A DNA stretch of 64,000 bases from Paraburkholderia sp. CNPSo 3274 (GCF_024206475.1 NZ_JAMBPR010000003.1:124001-188000), one strand, 5' to 3'; positions 1 to 8,264 are shown, counted from the first letter of the stretch. Program-made: numbers and translations. The notes: generated from the letters alone by a model not told the origin.

Positions 1-354
1 AAGCTGACCGCAGCGACGGCGCTCGTGGCTGCGTCTCTGCACGCCTATGCGCAGGACGACGCGGCGAGCGGCGCGGCCGCCGCCGCCCAGCAACAGGCCA
101 GCCCGTCGCAGGCGCAATCGAAGCAGGCCAAGGCCGCTAACCGCGCGCTCAGCCGCAAGGTCCGCTCGGTTCTCGCCAAGGACAAGAAGATCGACGTTGC
201 CAGGATCACCGTGCGTGCGCGTGACGGCGCCGTGGTCCTGCAGGGCTCGGTGCCGGAGCAGTCGCAGATCGAACACGCCGCCGAAGTCGCCAAGGGCGTG
301 CAGGGCGTCACGTCGGTCAAGAACGCGCTGACGCTGCGTCCGAACGAGTCCTGA
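1..354 (+). CDS. BON-domain periplasmic protein, 5' end outside window
   Basis: The reading frame is open from base 1, so the true start lies upstream and this is the C-terminal part. What is visible is the end of a signal peptide (hydrophobic run ending in HAYAQ), an Ala/Gln-rich linker, then about 70 residues matching the BON fold: a basic helix (RALSRKVRSVLAK), a strand with VRARDGAVVLQGSV and the end VQGVTSVKNALTL. BON proteins (OsmY/Kbp-like) sit in the periplasm or at the outer membrane and are usually stress-related; the ligand cannot be told. A GTG at base 25 is in frame but would cut into the signal peptide, so I do not take it as the start. The gene converges on the aquaporin gene, with two hairpins between them. 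Confidence 0.8.
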   Translation, partial: KLTAATALVAASLHAYAQDDAASGAAAAAQQQASPSQAQSKQAKAANRALSRKVRSVLAKDKKIDVARITVRARDGAVVLQGSVPEQSQIEHAAEVAKGVQGVTSVKNALTLRPNES

Positions 355-370
355 TCATCGCTCACCACGG

Positions 371-421
371 GCTTGCGCCCAGTCGGGCGCAAGCGCCGCC
401 GCCCGGAGACAGGTCTCCGGG
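371..421. terminator. Two tandem perfect hairpins between convergent genes
   Basis: Two hairpins lie back to back. The first has 10-bp perfect arms (371-380 and 385-394, loop of 4). The second has 9-bp perfect arms (402-410 and 413-421, loop of 2). They sit between the stop of the BON gene and the stop of the aquaporin gene, which face each other. Neither has a clear T-tract on either strand, so they are not textbook intrinsic terminators. They may block read-through or stabilise 3' ends. Confidence 0.5.
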
Positions 422-473
422 ATCATCCTGAAGGCTTCATATTGCGAAGCGGCGGCTGCGCCGCATGCGCGCA

Positions 474-1190
474 TTAGCGAACGTCGCCGTGTTCGCCAGA
501 CGACTCGACCAGGTTCGGGTGGCCAACGCGTTGCTTGCGCGGTTCGAAGGCCGTATGCAGCGCGAGGCCCATCGCTGCGCCAAACAGTTGGGCAATGACG
601 AAGCCCGGTACGCTGGATGGCGCAATGCCTGCAAAAGTGTCGCTGAACATGCGTCCGAACGCGGCGGCCGGGTTCGCAAACGATGTCGATGAAGTGAACC
701 AGTATGCGGCGCCAATATACGCAGCCACCATGATCGAGGCGCGTTCGCCCGGCGCGCGCAGGATCACGAGGAGCAAACCTGCAGTCGCCACGGCCTCGGC
801 AATCCATTGTCCGGTACCGGTGCGCACCTTGCTCGATAGCTCGACGATGGGCAGATCGAACATGGCGTGCGCGAGCCATGCACCCAGCAGCGCGCCGACG
901 AGTTGCGCAGCGATGTACGGCAGCAATTCCTGAGCATGCAGTTCGCCGCGCAGCACCATGACGGCGCTGACGGCGGGATTGAAATGCGCACCGCTCAAGG
1001 GCCCAAACACCTCAATCAGCACATACAGTCCGCCCACGGTTGCCAGCGTGTTGGCGAGCAACGCGATCGCCGTATTGCCGCCCGCAAGCCGCTGCGCCAT
1101 GATGCCGGAGCCAATGACGACCGCCAGCAGCAAGGCCGTGCCGATCAGTTCGGCGAGTACCTTGCGCTTGAGACCGATGACTGCGGTCAT
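474..1190 (-). CDS. MIP-family aquaglyceroporin of an arsenic operon (AqpS-like)
   Basis: A 238-residue inner-membrane channel of the major intrinsic protein family with six hydrophobic segments and both half-helix motifs: NPA at residues 71-73 (GAHFNPAVS) and NPA at 173-175 (FANPAAAFGR). The arginine that normally follows the second NPA and narrows the pore is Ala here, which fits a wide pore for neutral solutes. It is the last gene of arsR-arsI-arsC-aqp; its ATG overlaps the arsC stop by ATGA. In Sinorhizobium meliloti an AqpS in the same setting replaces an arsenite pump, letting As(III) made by ArsC leave down its gradient. That role is inferred here from context. No arsB or acr3 is nearby. 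Confidence 0.85.
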   Translation of the reverse strand: MTAVIGLKRKVLAELIGTALLLAVVIGSGIMAQRLAGGNTAIALLANTLATVGGLYVLIEVFGPLSGAHFNPAVSAVMVLRGELHAQELLPYIAAQLVGALLGAWLAHAMFDLPIVELSSKVRTGTGQWIAEAVATAGLLLVILRAPGERASIMVAAYIGAAYWFTSSTSFANPAAAFGRMFSDTFAGIAPSSVPGFVIAQLFGAAMGLALHTAFEPRKQRVGHPNLVESSGEHGDVR

Positions 1191-1681
1191 GATTCGGAGA
1201 TCGCTGTGAGCGCTTGCTGGAGATCCTCGTCGCTCATCGAGTCGAGCGGCAGCGCAAGCAGTTGCAGCATGCGATAACCGATCGCCTGGCGGGTGAGTTC
1301 GAACGCCAGGCGCTTGCCTTCATCGCCACCGGGCGCAACAGAAGGATCCGCGTAGCCCCAGTGGGCCTTGACAGGACTGCCCGGCCAATAAGGACAAGTC
1401 TCGGCGGCGGCACTGTCACAGACGGTGATGACAATGCGCATGACAGGCGCACGGCTGGCGGCGAACTCATCCCAGCTCTTGCTGCGGTAGCCGCTCACGT
1501 CGATACCCGCGCGCGTAAGCGACTCGACGGCGAAGGGATTCAGGCGGCCGCCCGGCGCACTACCCGCGCTGAAGCCGCGCACGTTCTTGCCGACCTTGGA
1601 AGCGAGGTGATTCAACATGGCTTCGCCCAGCACGCTGCGCGCGGAGTTGTGCGTGCACAGGATCAATACGTTGGTCGTCAT
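1187..1681 (-). CDS. arsC: Arsenate reductase, low-molecular-weight phosphatase type
   Basis: A cytoplasmic enzyme of 164 residues that reduces As(V) to As(III). The N-terminus carries the phosphatase loop C9-T-H-N-S-A-R15 (CX5R). Two further cysteines, C88 and C96, stand where the thioredoxin-coupled family relays the disulfide, and D112-P113 (YADPS) supplies the general acid. This places it with the pI258/Bacillus type rather than the glutaredoxin type. I start at ATG 1681 because the fold begins at MTTNVLILC; an in-frame extension upstream has no homologous look. It lies 28 bp after arsI and overlaps the aquaporin start. Confidence 0.9.
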   Translation of the reverse strand: MTTNVLILCTHNSARSVLGEAMLNHLASKVGKNVRGFSAGSAPGGRLNPFAVESLTRAGIDVSGYRSKSWDEFAASRAPVMRIVITVCDSAAAETCPYWPGSPVKAHWGYADPSVAPGGDEGKRLAFELTRQAIGYRMLQLLALPLDSMSDEDLQQALTAISES

Positions 1682-1709
1682 GGCTTTCCCGCTGGATCGT
1701 GCGCCGCAC

Positions 1710-2192
1710 TCAGCAGCACGACGAGGACTTGACCGGAATGCCGACCGGCTTGCCCCACGACGGCGCGCAGCACGCGGCACCTTCGGAGGCCGGTGCGCTG
1801 CTCTGCGTATTGCGCGATTCGCCGAACACCGGAATTTCATTCAGCGTGTGATACGACTCCCATGCGATGCCCTGCGGATCGACGCTCCAGTACTTGTTCG
1901 ACTTCGCATAGCAGCATGCGGTATCCATCTGCGTATCGACTGGCAATGCCGCGCTTTCCAGCCGCGCGTGCATCTCGGCCAGCTCGGCTTCGTTCTCGAC
2001 CTGCACACCCAGGTGATCGAGGCCGGGTGCGGCGCCGCGTTGCGAGATCGCGAAATTGACGCGCGGGTCCTCGAGCATCCACTTCGCGTAGTCGCTCTTC
2101 ACGACAGTCGGTTCGGCGGCAAACAACGCCGAGTAGAAGCGGATGCTCGATGCGAGATCCGCAACGGCGACGTGAATGTGAAAGCGCTTCAT
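1710..2192 (-). CDS. arsI: ArsI/CadI-type VOC-fold protein, probable organoarsenical C-As lyase
   Basis: 160 residues with a vicinal-oxygen-chelate (glyoxalase-like) fold: FHIHVAVADLASSIRFYSALF at the N-terminus, a second His in GLDHLGVQV (H60) and a Glu in WESYHT (about residue 112) as likely Fe(II) ligands. The vicinal pair C93-C94 in TACCYAKSNKYW is the substrate-binding thiol pair of ArsI, which cleaves methyl and aryl groups from trivalent organoarsenicals. The C-terminal tail has extra cysteine pairs (AACC and SSSCC) that could bind metal. The start at 2192 overlaps the arsR stop (ATGA). The related CadI (cadmium-induced) label is the alternative, but the arsenic operon favours ArsI. 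Confidence 0.85.
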   Translation of the reverse strand: MKRFHIHVAVADLASSIRFYSALFAAEPTVVKSDYAKWMLEDPRVNFAISQRGAAPGLDHLGVQVENEAELAEMHARLESAALPVDTQMDTACCYAKSNKYWSVDPQGIAWESYHTLNEIPVFGESRNTQSSAPASEGAACCAPSWGKPVGIPVKSSSCC

Positions 2193-2524
2193 GACTGCTT
2201 CTCCGTGGAGGGTGAACACACTGATACCGGCGAACAGGGATTGCCGCCACAGCAGTTCTCGGTGAGGTAGGCCAGCAGGCCGTTCATCGTCGCGAAGTTC
2301 GCGCAGTAGAAAACGAACCGGCCTTCCTGACGGCTCGTGACGAGTTGCGCGTGAGACAGCTCTTTCAGATGGAAGGAGAGCGACGACGGGGGCACGTCGA
2401 GCAGGGTGGCAATCTGGCCTGCGGGCAAGCCTTCAGGGCCTGCCTGAACGAGGGCGCGAAAGATCGCGAGCCTGGACTCATGCGCGAGTGCCGCCAGAGC
2501 GGCGATGGTCTGGTTCGTTTCCAT
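2189..2524 (-). CDS. arsR: ArsR-family arsenic-responsive repressor
   Basis: 111 residues, winged helix-turn-helix repressor that leaves DNA when As(III) binds. The recognition helix region is VPPSSLSFHLKELSHAQLV, with the wing RQEGRFVFY. There is no cysteine pair in the DNA-binding helix (the plasmid R773 type ELCVC). Instead C91, C92, C97 and C103 cluster at the C-terminus (ENCCGGNPC), as in the Acidithiobacillus ferrooxidans ArsR type. The start at ATG 2524 gives the normal METNQ opening; the longer in-frame start at 2560 would place the inverted-repeat operator inside the gene. First gene of the operon. Confidence 0.9.
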   Translation of the reverse strand: METNQTIAALAALAHESRLAIFRALVQAGPEGLPAGQIATLLDVPPSSLSFHLKELSHAQLVTSRQEGRFVFYCANFATMNGLLAYLTENCCGGNPCSPVSVCSPSTEKQS

Positions 2525-2526
2525 GT

Positions 2527-2550
2527 TTCCATAGTAGTCGAAATATGGAA
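2527..2550 (-). promoter_or_regulatory. Probable ArsR operator, inverted repeat
   Basis: A perfect inverted repeat with 7-bp arms TTCCATA and TATGGAA separated by 10 bp, ending two bases before the arsR start codon. ArsR repressors bind imperfect palindromes next to or over their own promoter, so this is the most likely operator for autoregulation of arsR-arsI-arsC-aqp. Confidence 0.6.
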
Positions 2551-3110
2551 TGATGGGCAAGGGGATCGTTCGCTGGACGTGAAAATTTTCGGCAGCCGCG
2601 CCGCGCTAAGTCCCTTGCTGGGCCAACGCAGAGATGAACAACGACGTCGATGCGCATGCAACGAAAATAGCGCAAGGCGATTATGTGTGCCGCAATGAAG
2701 GCGACGGATTTTCCGAAATATGGATGCGAAACGTAGTCTCGCAAAATGCGGTGTAAATCGTTGAGCTGGATTTCAATCAGGGCGCCAAAAAAGAGGCTTC
2801 TCGCCAATGTCCGGTCAAGCGGCCGAACCGCATATCGAATCGCGCAGCCCCCGGATTCGAGACCAAAATCCATTACGCCATTACGGGTAATTGTCAAAAA
2901 ACGAAATAAATCGTTGCGCACAATGCGCTTAATTATCCGCGATTGCTTTCCTAAACTTGTTATCAACTGGCAGGGGTTTGCTTAATTTGAACCACTGCGA
3001 ACAGTTACGCGATTTTTGATCGTCGTGAGCCGCATATAACGACCGCCCAATGAGAATTAGGGTGGATCGTTTGTGCCGGAATTCCAGTCCAATCAAAGGA
3101 GGAGCGAGTC
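2551..3110. other. Intergenic region, AT-richer than surroundings
   Basis: About 560 bp between the divergent arsR and the small secreted protein gene, visibly richer in A+T (for example 2881-2960). It must hold both promoters. An inverted repeat with arms cgaatc and gattcg lies near 2835-2860. Weak open frames on both strands have no coding look. The last part carries a strong Shine-Dalgarno sequence (AAAGGAGG, 3095-3102) for the gene at 3111. No RNA gene is recognised. Confidence 0.4.
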
Positions 3111-3401
3111 ATGAGCAAGACAACCACCACATTGATCGCGGCCGTCGCCGCACTCATGCTGTCTGGCGGTGCGTATGCACAGAGCAACAATACGCTGGCA
3201 ACCCCGAGCGTTGGGTCGCCCGCCGCGGCCAATACCAATGCAACGAGCGGCTACGGCACGCCAGGCGCCACCAACTCGGACAGCGGCATGAGCGCCGCGT
3301 CGCCGAATTCGAGCACGAACAATAGCGCGACGTCGGTCACCCCCGCGTATGGTGGCAACAACACGCTGGCGACCCCGTCTACCGGGTCTCCGGCCAAATA
3401 A
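3111..3401 (+). CDS. Small secreted Ser/Thr/Asn-rich protein with repeated C-terminal motif
   Basis: 96 residues. A clear signal peptide (MSKTTTTLIAAVAALMLSGGAYA, cleavage near residue 23) leads into a low-complexity stretch rich in N, S, T, G, A and P. The segment NNTLATPS-x-GSPA occurs at residues 26-38 and again at 83-95, so the mature protein begins and ends with the same motif. There are no cysteines. I do not recognise the family. The gene has an optimal Shine-Dalgarno (AAAGGAGG, 8 nt before ATG) and its own terminator, which suggests high expression as a single transcript. Possible envelope or stress protein; function unknown. Confidence 0.75.
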   Translation: MSKTTTTLIAAVAALMLSGGAYAQSNNTLATPSVGSPAAANTNATSGYGTPGATNSDSGMSAASPNSSTNNSATSVTPAYGGNNTLATPSTGSPAK

Positions 3402-3422
3402 CAGCCGTCCGTCACAGTAAGC

Positions 3423-3459
3423 AAGGCCGCTGCCCTCACGGACAGCGGTCTTTTGTTTT
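3423..3459 (+). terminator. Rho-independent terminator of the small secreted protein gene
   Basis: A 10-bp stem (aaggccgctg, 3423-3432, with cagcggtctt, 3443-3452, one G-T pair) and a loop of 10, followed by a T-rich run to 3459. It lies 21 bp after the stop at 3401. Confidence 0.8.
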
Positions 3460-3597
3460 GCCCCGACCCCATGGGCAGCGCCGTTCCGGCCGCTCCGCCG
3501 CTCGAAAAGGCCGCCGGAGTGCGGTTGTCGTCGTTCAACGCTCAAGTCTGTCCCCAAGCTGCCGTAATAGCAGGCTTCGGAATATTCTCGATGCATC

Positions 3598-4707
3598 GTG
3601 ACACATCCCGGGACTCAGCCTTCACTGGATCTTGCTGCGCTTATCGAAACCGTCCAGCGCAACGAGCGCGCATCGAAGTCGTTCCAGGACGTGGAACTGC
3701 GCCTGATCGGCGCGCACGACTGGTGCGCCTTTCTCGATGGGATATTCGTTTATCTGCCCGAGGTGTTCCGGCTGGCTTCAGCCGGCATCTGGCTCGACGT
3801 CCGCACGCCGTTGTTGCGCGACCTGCTCGAATCTGAGTGCGGGCGCGCCGACCTCGAAGCGAACCTGCGATCCGGGCTCCAGGGCGGCCTCGCGTTGTCG
3901 CGCCTGTGTGCGGGAAACCAGCCGTGGCTTGGGCGCGTGAAGGAACTGAGCGATCTTGAGCCCGCGGTGAGCGAGACCTTCTTCGACGCGCGGACCGCTA
4001 TCGGCAGCGCGATCGTGTTGCCGCTTCTGAACCGCACCCAGGTGCTCGGCTATTTGTGCCTCGCAAGCGATGACCCCGCGCGTTTCGACGCTAGCATGGG
4101 CACCGATCTGCTCGCGCGCTTCAGCCGCGTTGCGGCGGCGAGTCTCGACAACGTCGCTCACCGCGAGCATCTGCGCAAGACCGGCGTGACCGACCCGCTC
4201 ACGGGCCTTTCGAACCGCCGCTATTTCGACGAGCGCCTGCATCACGAGATTCGGCGCGCGAGTTCGCACGCGGCGCCCATGTCGTGCCTCTTCATCGACA
4301 TCGATCATTTCAAGCAGATCAACGACACGCACGGCCACGCAACCGGCGACCTCGCGCTGGGTGCCATTGGCACCTGCCTGAAGCAGCAGGTGCGCGTGGG
4401 GGACACGGTGTCGCGCTACGGTGGCGAAGAGTTCGTCGCGCTGCTGATGTGCGAGCTGCCCGACGCGCTGGCCGTTGCGGAGCGCATCCGGCATGCGGTC
4501 GAGGCGCTCGAAGTGCTCGACGACGAGGGCGAGCGCATTGCGCTCAGCGTGTCGATTGGCGTGGCGGCGTATCGGCTGAACAGCGAAATGAACACCGGCG
4601 CCGCGAGTCCGGAAGCGCTGGCGCGCTCGCTGCTCGACCAGGCCGATCAAGCCATGTACCGGGCCAAGCACCAGGGGCGCAATCGCGTTTCGCTGCTAGA
4701 CGCGTAA
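3598..4707 (+). CDS. Diguanylate cyclase, GAF-GGDEF
   Basis: 369 residues, cytoplasmic, no membrane segments. Residues of about 20-190 look like a GAF sensor (IGSAIVLPLLNRTQVLGYLCLAS). The C-terminal half is a GGDEF domain: DPLTGLSNRRYFD at its start, metal-binding FIDIDHFKQIND, and the active-site signature GGEEF at residues 275-279. RVGD stands five residues before GGEEF and matches the RxxD product-inhibition site, so it should make cyclic di-GMP and be feedback-inhibited. The start is GTG at 3598; a nearby ATG at 3591 is out of frame. No clear Shine-Dalgarno is seen. No EAL domain. Confidence 0.9.
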   Translation: MTHPGTQPSLDLAALIETVQRNERASKSFQDVELRLIGAHDWCAFLDGIFVYLPEVFRLASAGIWLDVRTPLLRDLLESECGRADLEANLRSGLQGGLALSRLCAGNQPWLGRVKELSDLEPAVSETFFDARTAIGSAIVLPLLNRTQVLGYLCLASDDPARFDASMGTDLLARFSRVAAASLDNVAHREHLRKTGVTDPLTGLSNRRYFDERLHHEIRRASSHAAPMSCLFIDIDHFKQINDTHGHATGDLALGAIGTCLKQQVRVGDTVSRYGGEEFVALLMCELPDALAVAERIRHAVEALEVLDDEGERIALSVSIGVAAYRLNSEMNTGAASPEALARSLLDQADQAMYRAKHQGRNRVSLLDA

Positions 4708-4865
4708 AGGCCTCGACGTTCACAAACATGACATCAAAACAGCGGCCTCGCGGGCATGACGCGTGAGCTTGACCCACGGCCGCGCTGAAACGTAAGTTTT
4801 CAAAATCCGGCACTATTTGCGGTAGCAGTGGTTTCCCCGGCCCGTTGAGCAGGCAAAGCGAAATC

Positions 4866-6698
4866 ATGTCTACCGACCTTTTGATGACCGTTGCCTGCCT
4901 GGCCTGCGCGATCGCGATGTTCCTGATCGGCCGCCCCCGCTCGGATGCAGTGGCGCTCATCATGATCGTCGCGCTATCGCTCTCGGGCATCGTGACCGTC
5001 AACGAGGCGCTGGCCGGATTCTCGGACCCGAACATCGTTCTCATCGCGGCCCTCTTCGTGCTCGGCGACGGCCTTGCGCGCACGGGCGTCGCCCAGCGCG
5101 TGGGCGACTACCTGATCGAGCGCGGCGGGTCCAACGAGCGCCGCCTCGTCGTGCTGATCATGGCCATTGTCGGCGTCATGGGCTCGGTCATGAGTTCGAC
5201 GGCCGTCGTCGCGATCTTCATTCCCATCGTCATTCGCATTGCACGCCAGTCGGGCGTGTCGCGCGCGCGCATGCTCATGCCGGTCAGCATGGCCGCGCTC
5301 ACGAGCGGCATGCTCACGCTCGTCGCCACGACGCCGAATCTGGTCATCAACAGCGCGCTCGTCTATCGCGGCTACCGGCCCTTCAGTTTCTTCGCCATCA
5401 CGCCGCTGGGCGTGCCGATTCTCGCCGCGAGCATCGGCTGGATGCTGTACGCAAGGCGTTTTCTGAACGGCACGGGCGGCGCGGAGGCGACCACGCGCCC
5501 GTCGTTGAACGACTGGGTCGCGCGCTATTCGCTCGAAGGGCGCGCCTTTCGCCTGGAGGTCGGCGCGGATTCCCCGCTCGTGGGGCAGACGCTCGGGCAC
5601 ACCGGGCTCGACGACGACCCCGTGGCGCACGTCGTTGCGATCGAGCGGCGCGCGCGCATGGGCGCAACGGTGCTGCCGGCGACCGCGGACAGCAGCATCG
5701 CGCCCGGCGATGTGCTGCTGCTCGACGTGGAGTCCGCACGTTTCGACGTGCAGGCGTTTTGCGCACGCTATGCGCTCGCAATGCGCCGCATGTCGGGCGC
5801 ATACTTCACCGACCAGACCCACGACGTGGGCATGGCCGAAGTCATCGTGCCGCCGGACTCGTCGCTCGTGGGCAACGTCGCGCGCAGTTCCGCAGCGTTG
5901 CGCCGGCACGGCGTGACGGTCGTCGGCCTGCGCCGCGCCGACGCCGCGCTGGAGCAGGATCTACAGGCCACGCGGCTGAAAGTCGGGGACACGCTGCTGG
6001 TGGTGGGCCCGTGGATCGACATCTTCTCGATGCAGTCGGTGGAGCGCGATATCGTGTGTCTCGCCATGCCGGTCGAAAGCGACGCCTACGTGCCGGTGCC
6101 GCACAAGGCGCTGCACGCGCTCGCCATCATGGCGCTCGTCATCGCGATGATGCTCACACCGCGCGTGCCGAACGTGCTCGCGGGGCTGATCGGGTGTCTG
6201 CTCATGGGCGCGTTCGGTTGCGTGAGCCTCGACAGCGCTTATCGCGCGATTCACTGGCGCAGCCTCGTGCTGATCGTGGGCATGCTGCCGTTTTCCATCG
6301 CGCTGCAGCGCACGGGCGGCATCGACATTGCCGCCGACGCCGTGCTGCGCGTGGCCGGCAACTGGGGTGCGCATGGCTTGTTGGGCGCCGTTTTCCTGCT
6401 GACGCTCGTGATCGGCACCGTGATTTCCGGTACGGCAACGGCGGTGCTGATGGCGCCCGTGGTGCTCGCGATGGCGGCGCACCTGCATGCGTCGCCGTTT
6501 CCGTTCGCGATGACGACGGCGATTGCCGCATCGGCGGCCTATATGTCGCCGATCTCGACACCCGTGAATGCGCTCGTCAGCACGGCTGGCGGCTATCGGT
6601 TTCGGGAATTTTTCAAGGTGGGCTCGCCGGCTGCCCTCGGGGCGCTCGTGATCACCGTAATGCTGGTACCGCTCATTTGGCCGGTTTTCCCGCGCTAG
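4866..6698 (+). CDS. SLC13/DASS-type anion permease with central RCK_C domains
   Basis: About 610 residues, inner membrane. Two blocks of hydrophobic helices (residues about 1-200 and 410-610) flank a soluble middle part of about 200 residues that holds two TrkA-C/RCK_C-like domains (VGQTLGHTGLDDDPVAHVVAIERR and VGNVARSSAALRRHGVTVVGLRR). The repeated SSTAVVAIFIPIVI and SGTATAVLMAPVVL segments are typical of divalent-anion/sodium symporters. Substrate (sulfate, dicarboxylate or other) cannot be told. I prefer ATG 4866 over the in-frame TTG at 4845 because the first helix starts directly after it. It is followed 44 bp later by the alpha/beta hydrolase gene. Confidence 0.85.
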   Translation: MSTDLLMTVACLACAIAMFLIGRPRSDAVALIMIVALSLSGIVTVNEALAGFSDPNIVLIAALFVLGDGLARTGVAQRVGDYLIERGGSNERRLVVLIMAIVGVMGSVMSSTAVVAIFIPIVIRIARQSGVSRARMLMPVSMAALTSGMLTLVATTPNLVINSALVYRGYRPFSFFAITPLGVPILAASIGWMLYARRFLNGTGGAEATTRPSLNDWVARYSLEGRAFRLEVGADSPLVGQTLGHTGLDDDPVAHVVAIERRARMGATVLPATADSSIAPGDVLLLDVESARFDVQAFCARYALAMRRMSGAYFTDQTHDVGMAEVIVPPDSSLVGNVARSSAALRRHGVTVVGLRRADAALEQDLQATRLKVGDTLLVVGPWIDIFSMQSVERDIVCLAMPVESDAYVPVPHKALHALAIMALVIAMMLTPRVPNVLAGLIGCLLMGAFGCVSLDSAYRAIHWRSLVLIVGMLPFSIALQRTGGIDIAADAVLRVAGNWGAHGLLGAVFLLTLVIGTVISGTATAVLMAPVVLAMAAHLHASPFPFAMTTAIAASAAYMSPISTPVNALVSTAGGYRFREFFKVGSPAALGALVITVMLVPLIWPVFPR

Positions 6699-6742
6699 CG
6701 CGAGAAAGGGCTGGCCATCCGTTCGCGAGGCATTGACCGGAC

Positions 6743-8215
6743 ATGGCGAATTTCTTGACGAGAGCGTGGGTCCTTCGCTGGATCAAGCGGCTTTTCCTCT
6801 TCGTGCTGATCGCGTTCGTGTGCATTGCCGGCGTGCGGTTCTACGATGCGCAGCGCAAGGCGCCGTTGAGCTTGTGGCACACGTATGTGCCGGAAGACAT
6901 GCACGCGCACGAAATCGATCACGCGACGTGGGAGGAATACATCGCGAACGAGAACCGCCTGTTCGACTCGGTGAAGAAAAATGTGACCGACAAGCTGCCG
7001 GCAGACGAACGCATTCCCGCCAATCGCTATTTCTCGGGCAGCCCGATTTATCCCGGGCACTTTCGCACCGACTGGAACCGCTCGTACACACTCATGCCCC
7101 AGGGCGCGCCGCGCGGCGTGGCCGTGATGGTGCATGGACTGACCGATTCTCCCTATAGCCTGCGGCACATCGCAGAGCGCTATCAGCAAGATGGCTTCGC
7201 CGTGGTGGCGGTGCGCTTGCCGGGGCACGGCACCGTGCCGTCGGGGGTGACCGAAGTGACGGCGGAAGACTGGGAGGCGGCCACGCGCCTCGCCGTGCGT
7301 GAAGCGCGGCGCCTCGTGCCGGCGCCTGCGCCGCTGCATATCGTAGGCTTTTCGAACGGTGGCGCGCTCGCACTGCAATACTCGCTCGAAGCGCTGGACG
7401 ACCCGAGCCTGCCGAAAGCGGACCACCTGATCCTGCTCTCGCCGATGATCGGCATTACGCGTTTCGCGCGCTTTGCGGGGCTCGCGGCATTGCCTGCGAT
7501 CTTGCCTGCGTTTGCGAAAGCCGCGTGGCTCGACATCGTGCCGGAATTCAATCCGTTCAAGTACAACTCGTTTCCGGTGAACGGCGCACGCCAGTCATGG
7601 CGGGTCACTCGCAAGATCCAGCAGGAAGTGGCGGACGCGGCGCGCAGCGGCAAACTGGCGGCGTTGCCGCCGACGCTCACATTCCAGTCCGTGCTCGACT
7701 TCACGGTGAGCACGAGCGCGATCGTCAGTTCGCTGTATGCGCAACTGCCTGCCAACGGCAGCGAGCTCGTGTTGTTCGACATCAACCGCACGGCGCAATG
7801 GAGTCCGCTGCTGCGCGCTTCGATGCGTGACGCGCTGCGCCGAATCTCGCCGGTGCCGCCGCTGCGTTACCGCCTGACCGTGCTCACCAACGCCTCCGCG
7901 ACCTCGCCGCAAGTGGTCGAAGAGAGCACGCCGCCGAACGAGACAACGGCGAAAGTCGAACCCACGGGGCTCGACTATCCGCTCGATGTCTATTCGCTTT
8001 CACACGTGGCGCTGCCGTTTCCGGTGACCGATTCGCTGTACGGCCGCAACCCCGATCCCAACGACGACCTGGGCATCCATCTGGGCGCTCAGTCCGTACG
8101 CGGCGAAACCGGGGCGCTGATCGTGGGTGCGGGGCTCCTCACGCGGCTCTCGTGGAACCCCTTCTACGGGTACATCGTCGAGCGTATCGACTACCTGGCG
8201 GGCCATGGGCCGTGA
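6743..8215 (+). CDS. Membrane-anchored alpha/beta hydrolase
   Basis: 490 residues. One N-terminal transmembrane segment (about 12-32, LFLFVLIAFVCIAGVRF) anchors a hydrolase domain, probably in the periplasm. The fold begins at residue about 128 with VAVMVHGLTDSPYSLRHIA; the nucleophile is in GFSNGG (S204). A cap region lies between about 230 and 400, and a late SHVALPF segment could supply the catalytic His. The opening resembles serine aminopeptidase/monoglyceride lipase types, but the long middle insertion means the substrate is open. Downstream of the permease on the same strand and possibly co-transcribed. Confidence 0.8.
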   Translation: MANFLTRAWVLRWIKRLFLFVLIAFVCIAGVRFYDAQRKAPLSLWHTYVPEDMHAHEIDHATWEEYIANENRLFDSVKKNVTDKLPADERIPANRYFSGSPIYPGHFRTDWNRSYTLMPQGAPRGVAVMVHGLTDSPYSLRHIAERYQQDGFAVVAVRLPGHGTVPSGVTEVTAEDWEAATRLAVREARRLVPAPAPLHIVGFSNGGALALQYSLEALDDPSLPKADHLILLSPMIGITRFARFAGLAALPAILPAFAKAAWLDIVPEFNPFKYNSFPVNGARQSWRVTRKIQQEVADAARSGKLAALPPTLTFQSVLDFTVSTSAIVSSLYAQLPANGSELVLFDINRTAQWSPLLRASMRDALRRISPVPPLRYRLTVLTNASATSPQVVEESTPPNETTAKVEPTGLDYPLDVYSLSHVALPFPVTDSLYGRNPDPNDDLGIHLGAQSVRGETGALIVGAGLLTRLSWNPFYGYIVERIDYLAGHGP

Positions 8216-8264
8216 TCGTCGCGCAATCGACACGCGGTGGGTCAGGCCCGGACCCGGCCAGGGA

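Noticed and set aside
2478..2966. Open frame on the minus strand running from the AT-rich gap into arsR
   Set aside because: It overlaps the clear arsR gene in another frame, has no ribosome site and no recognisable domain.
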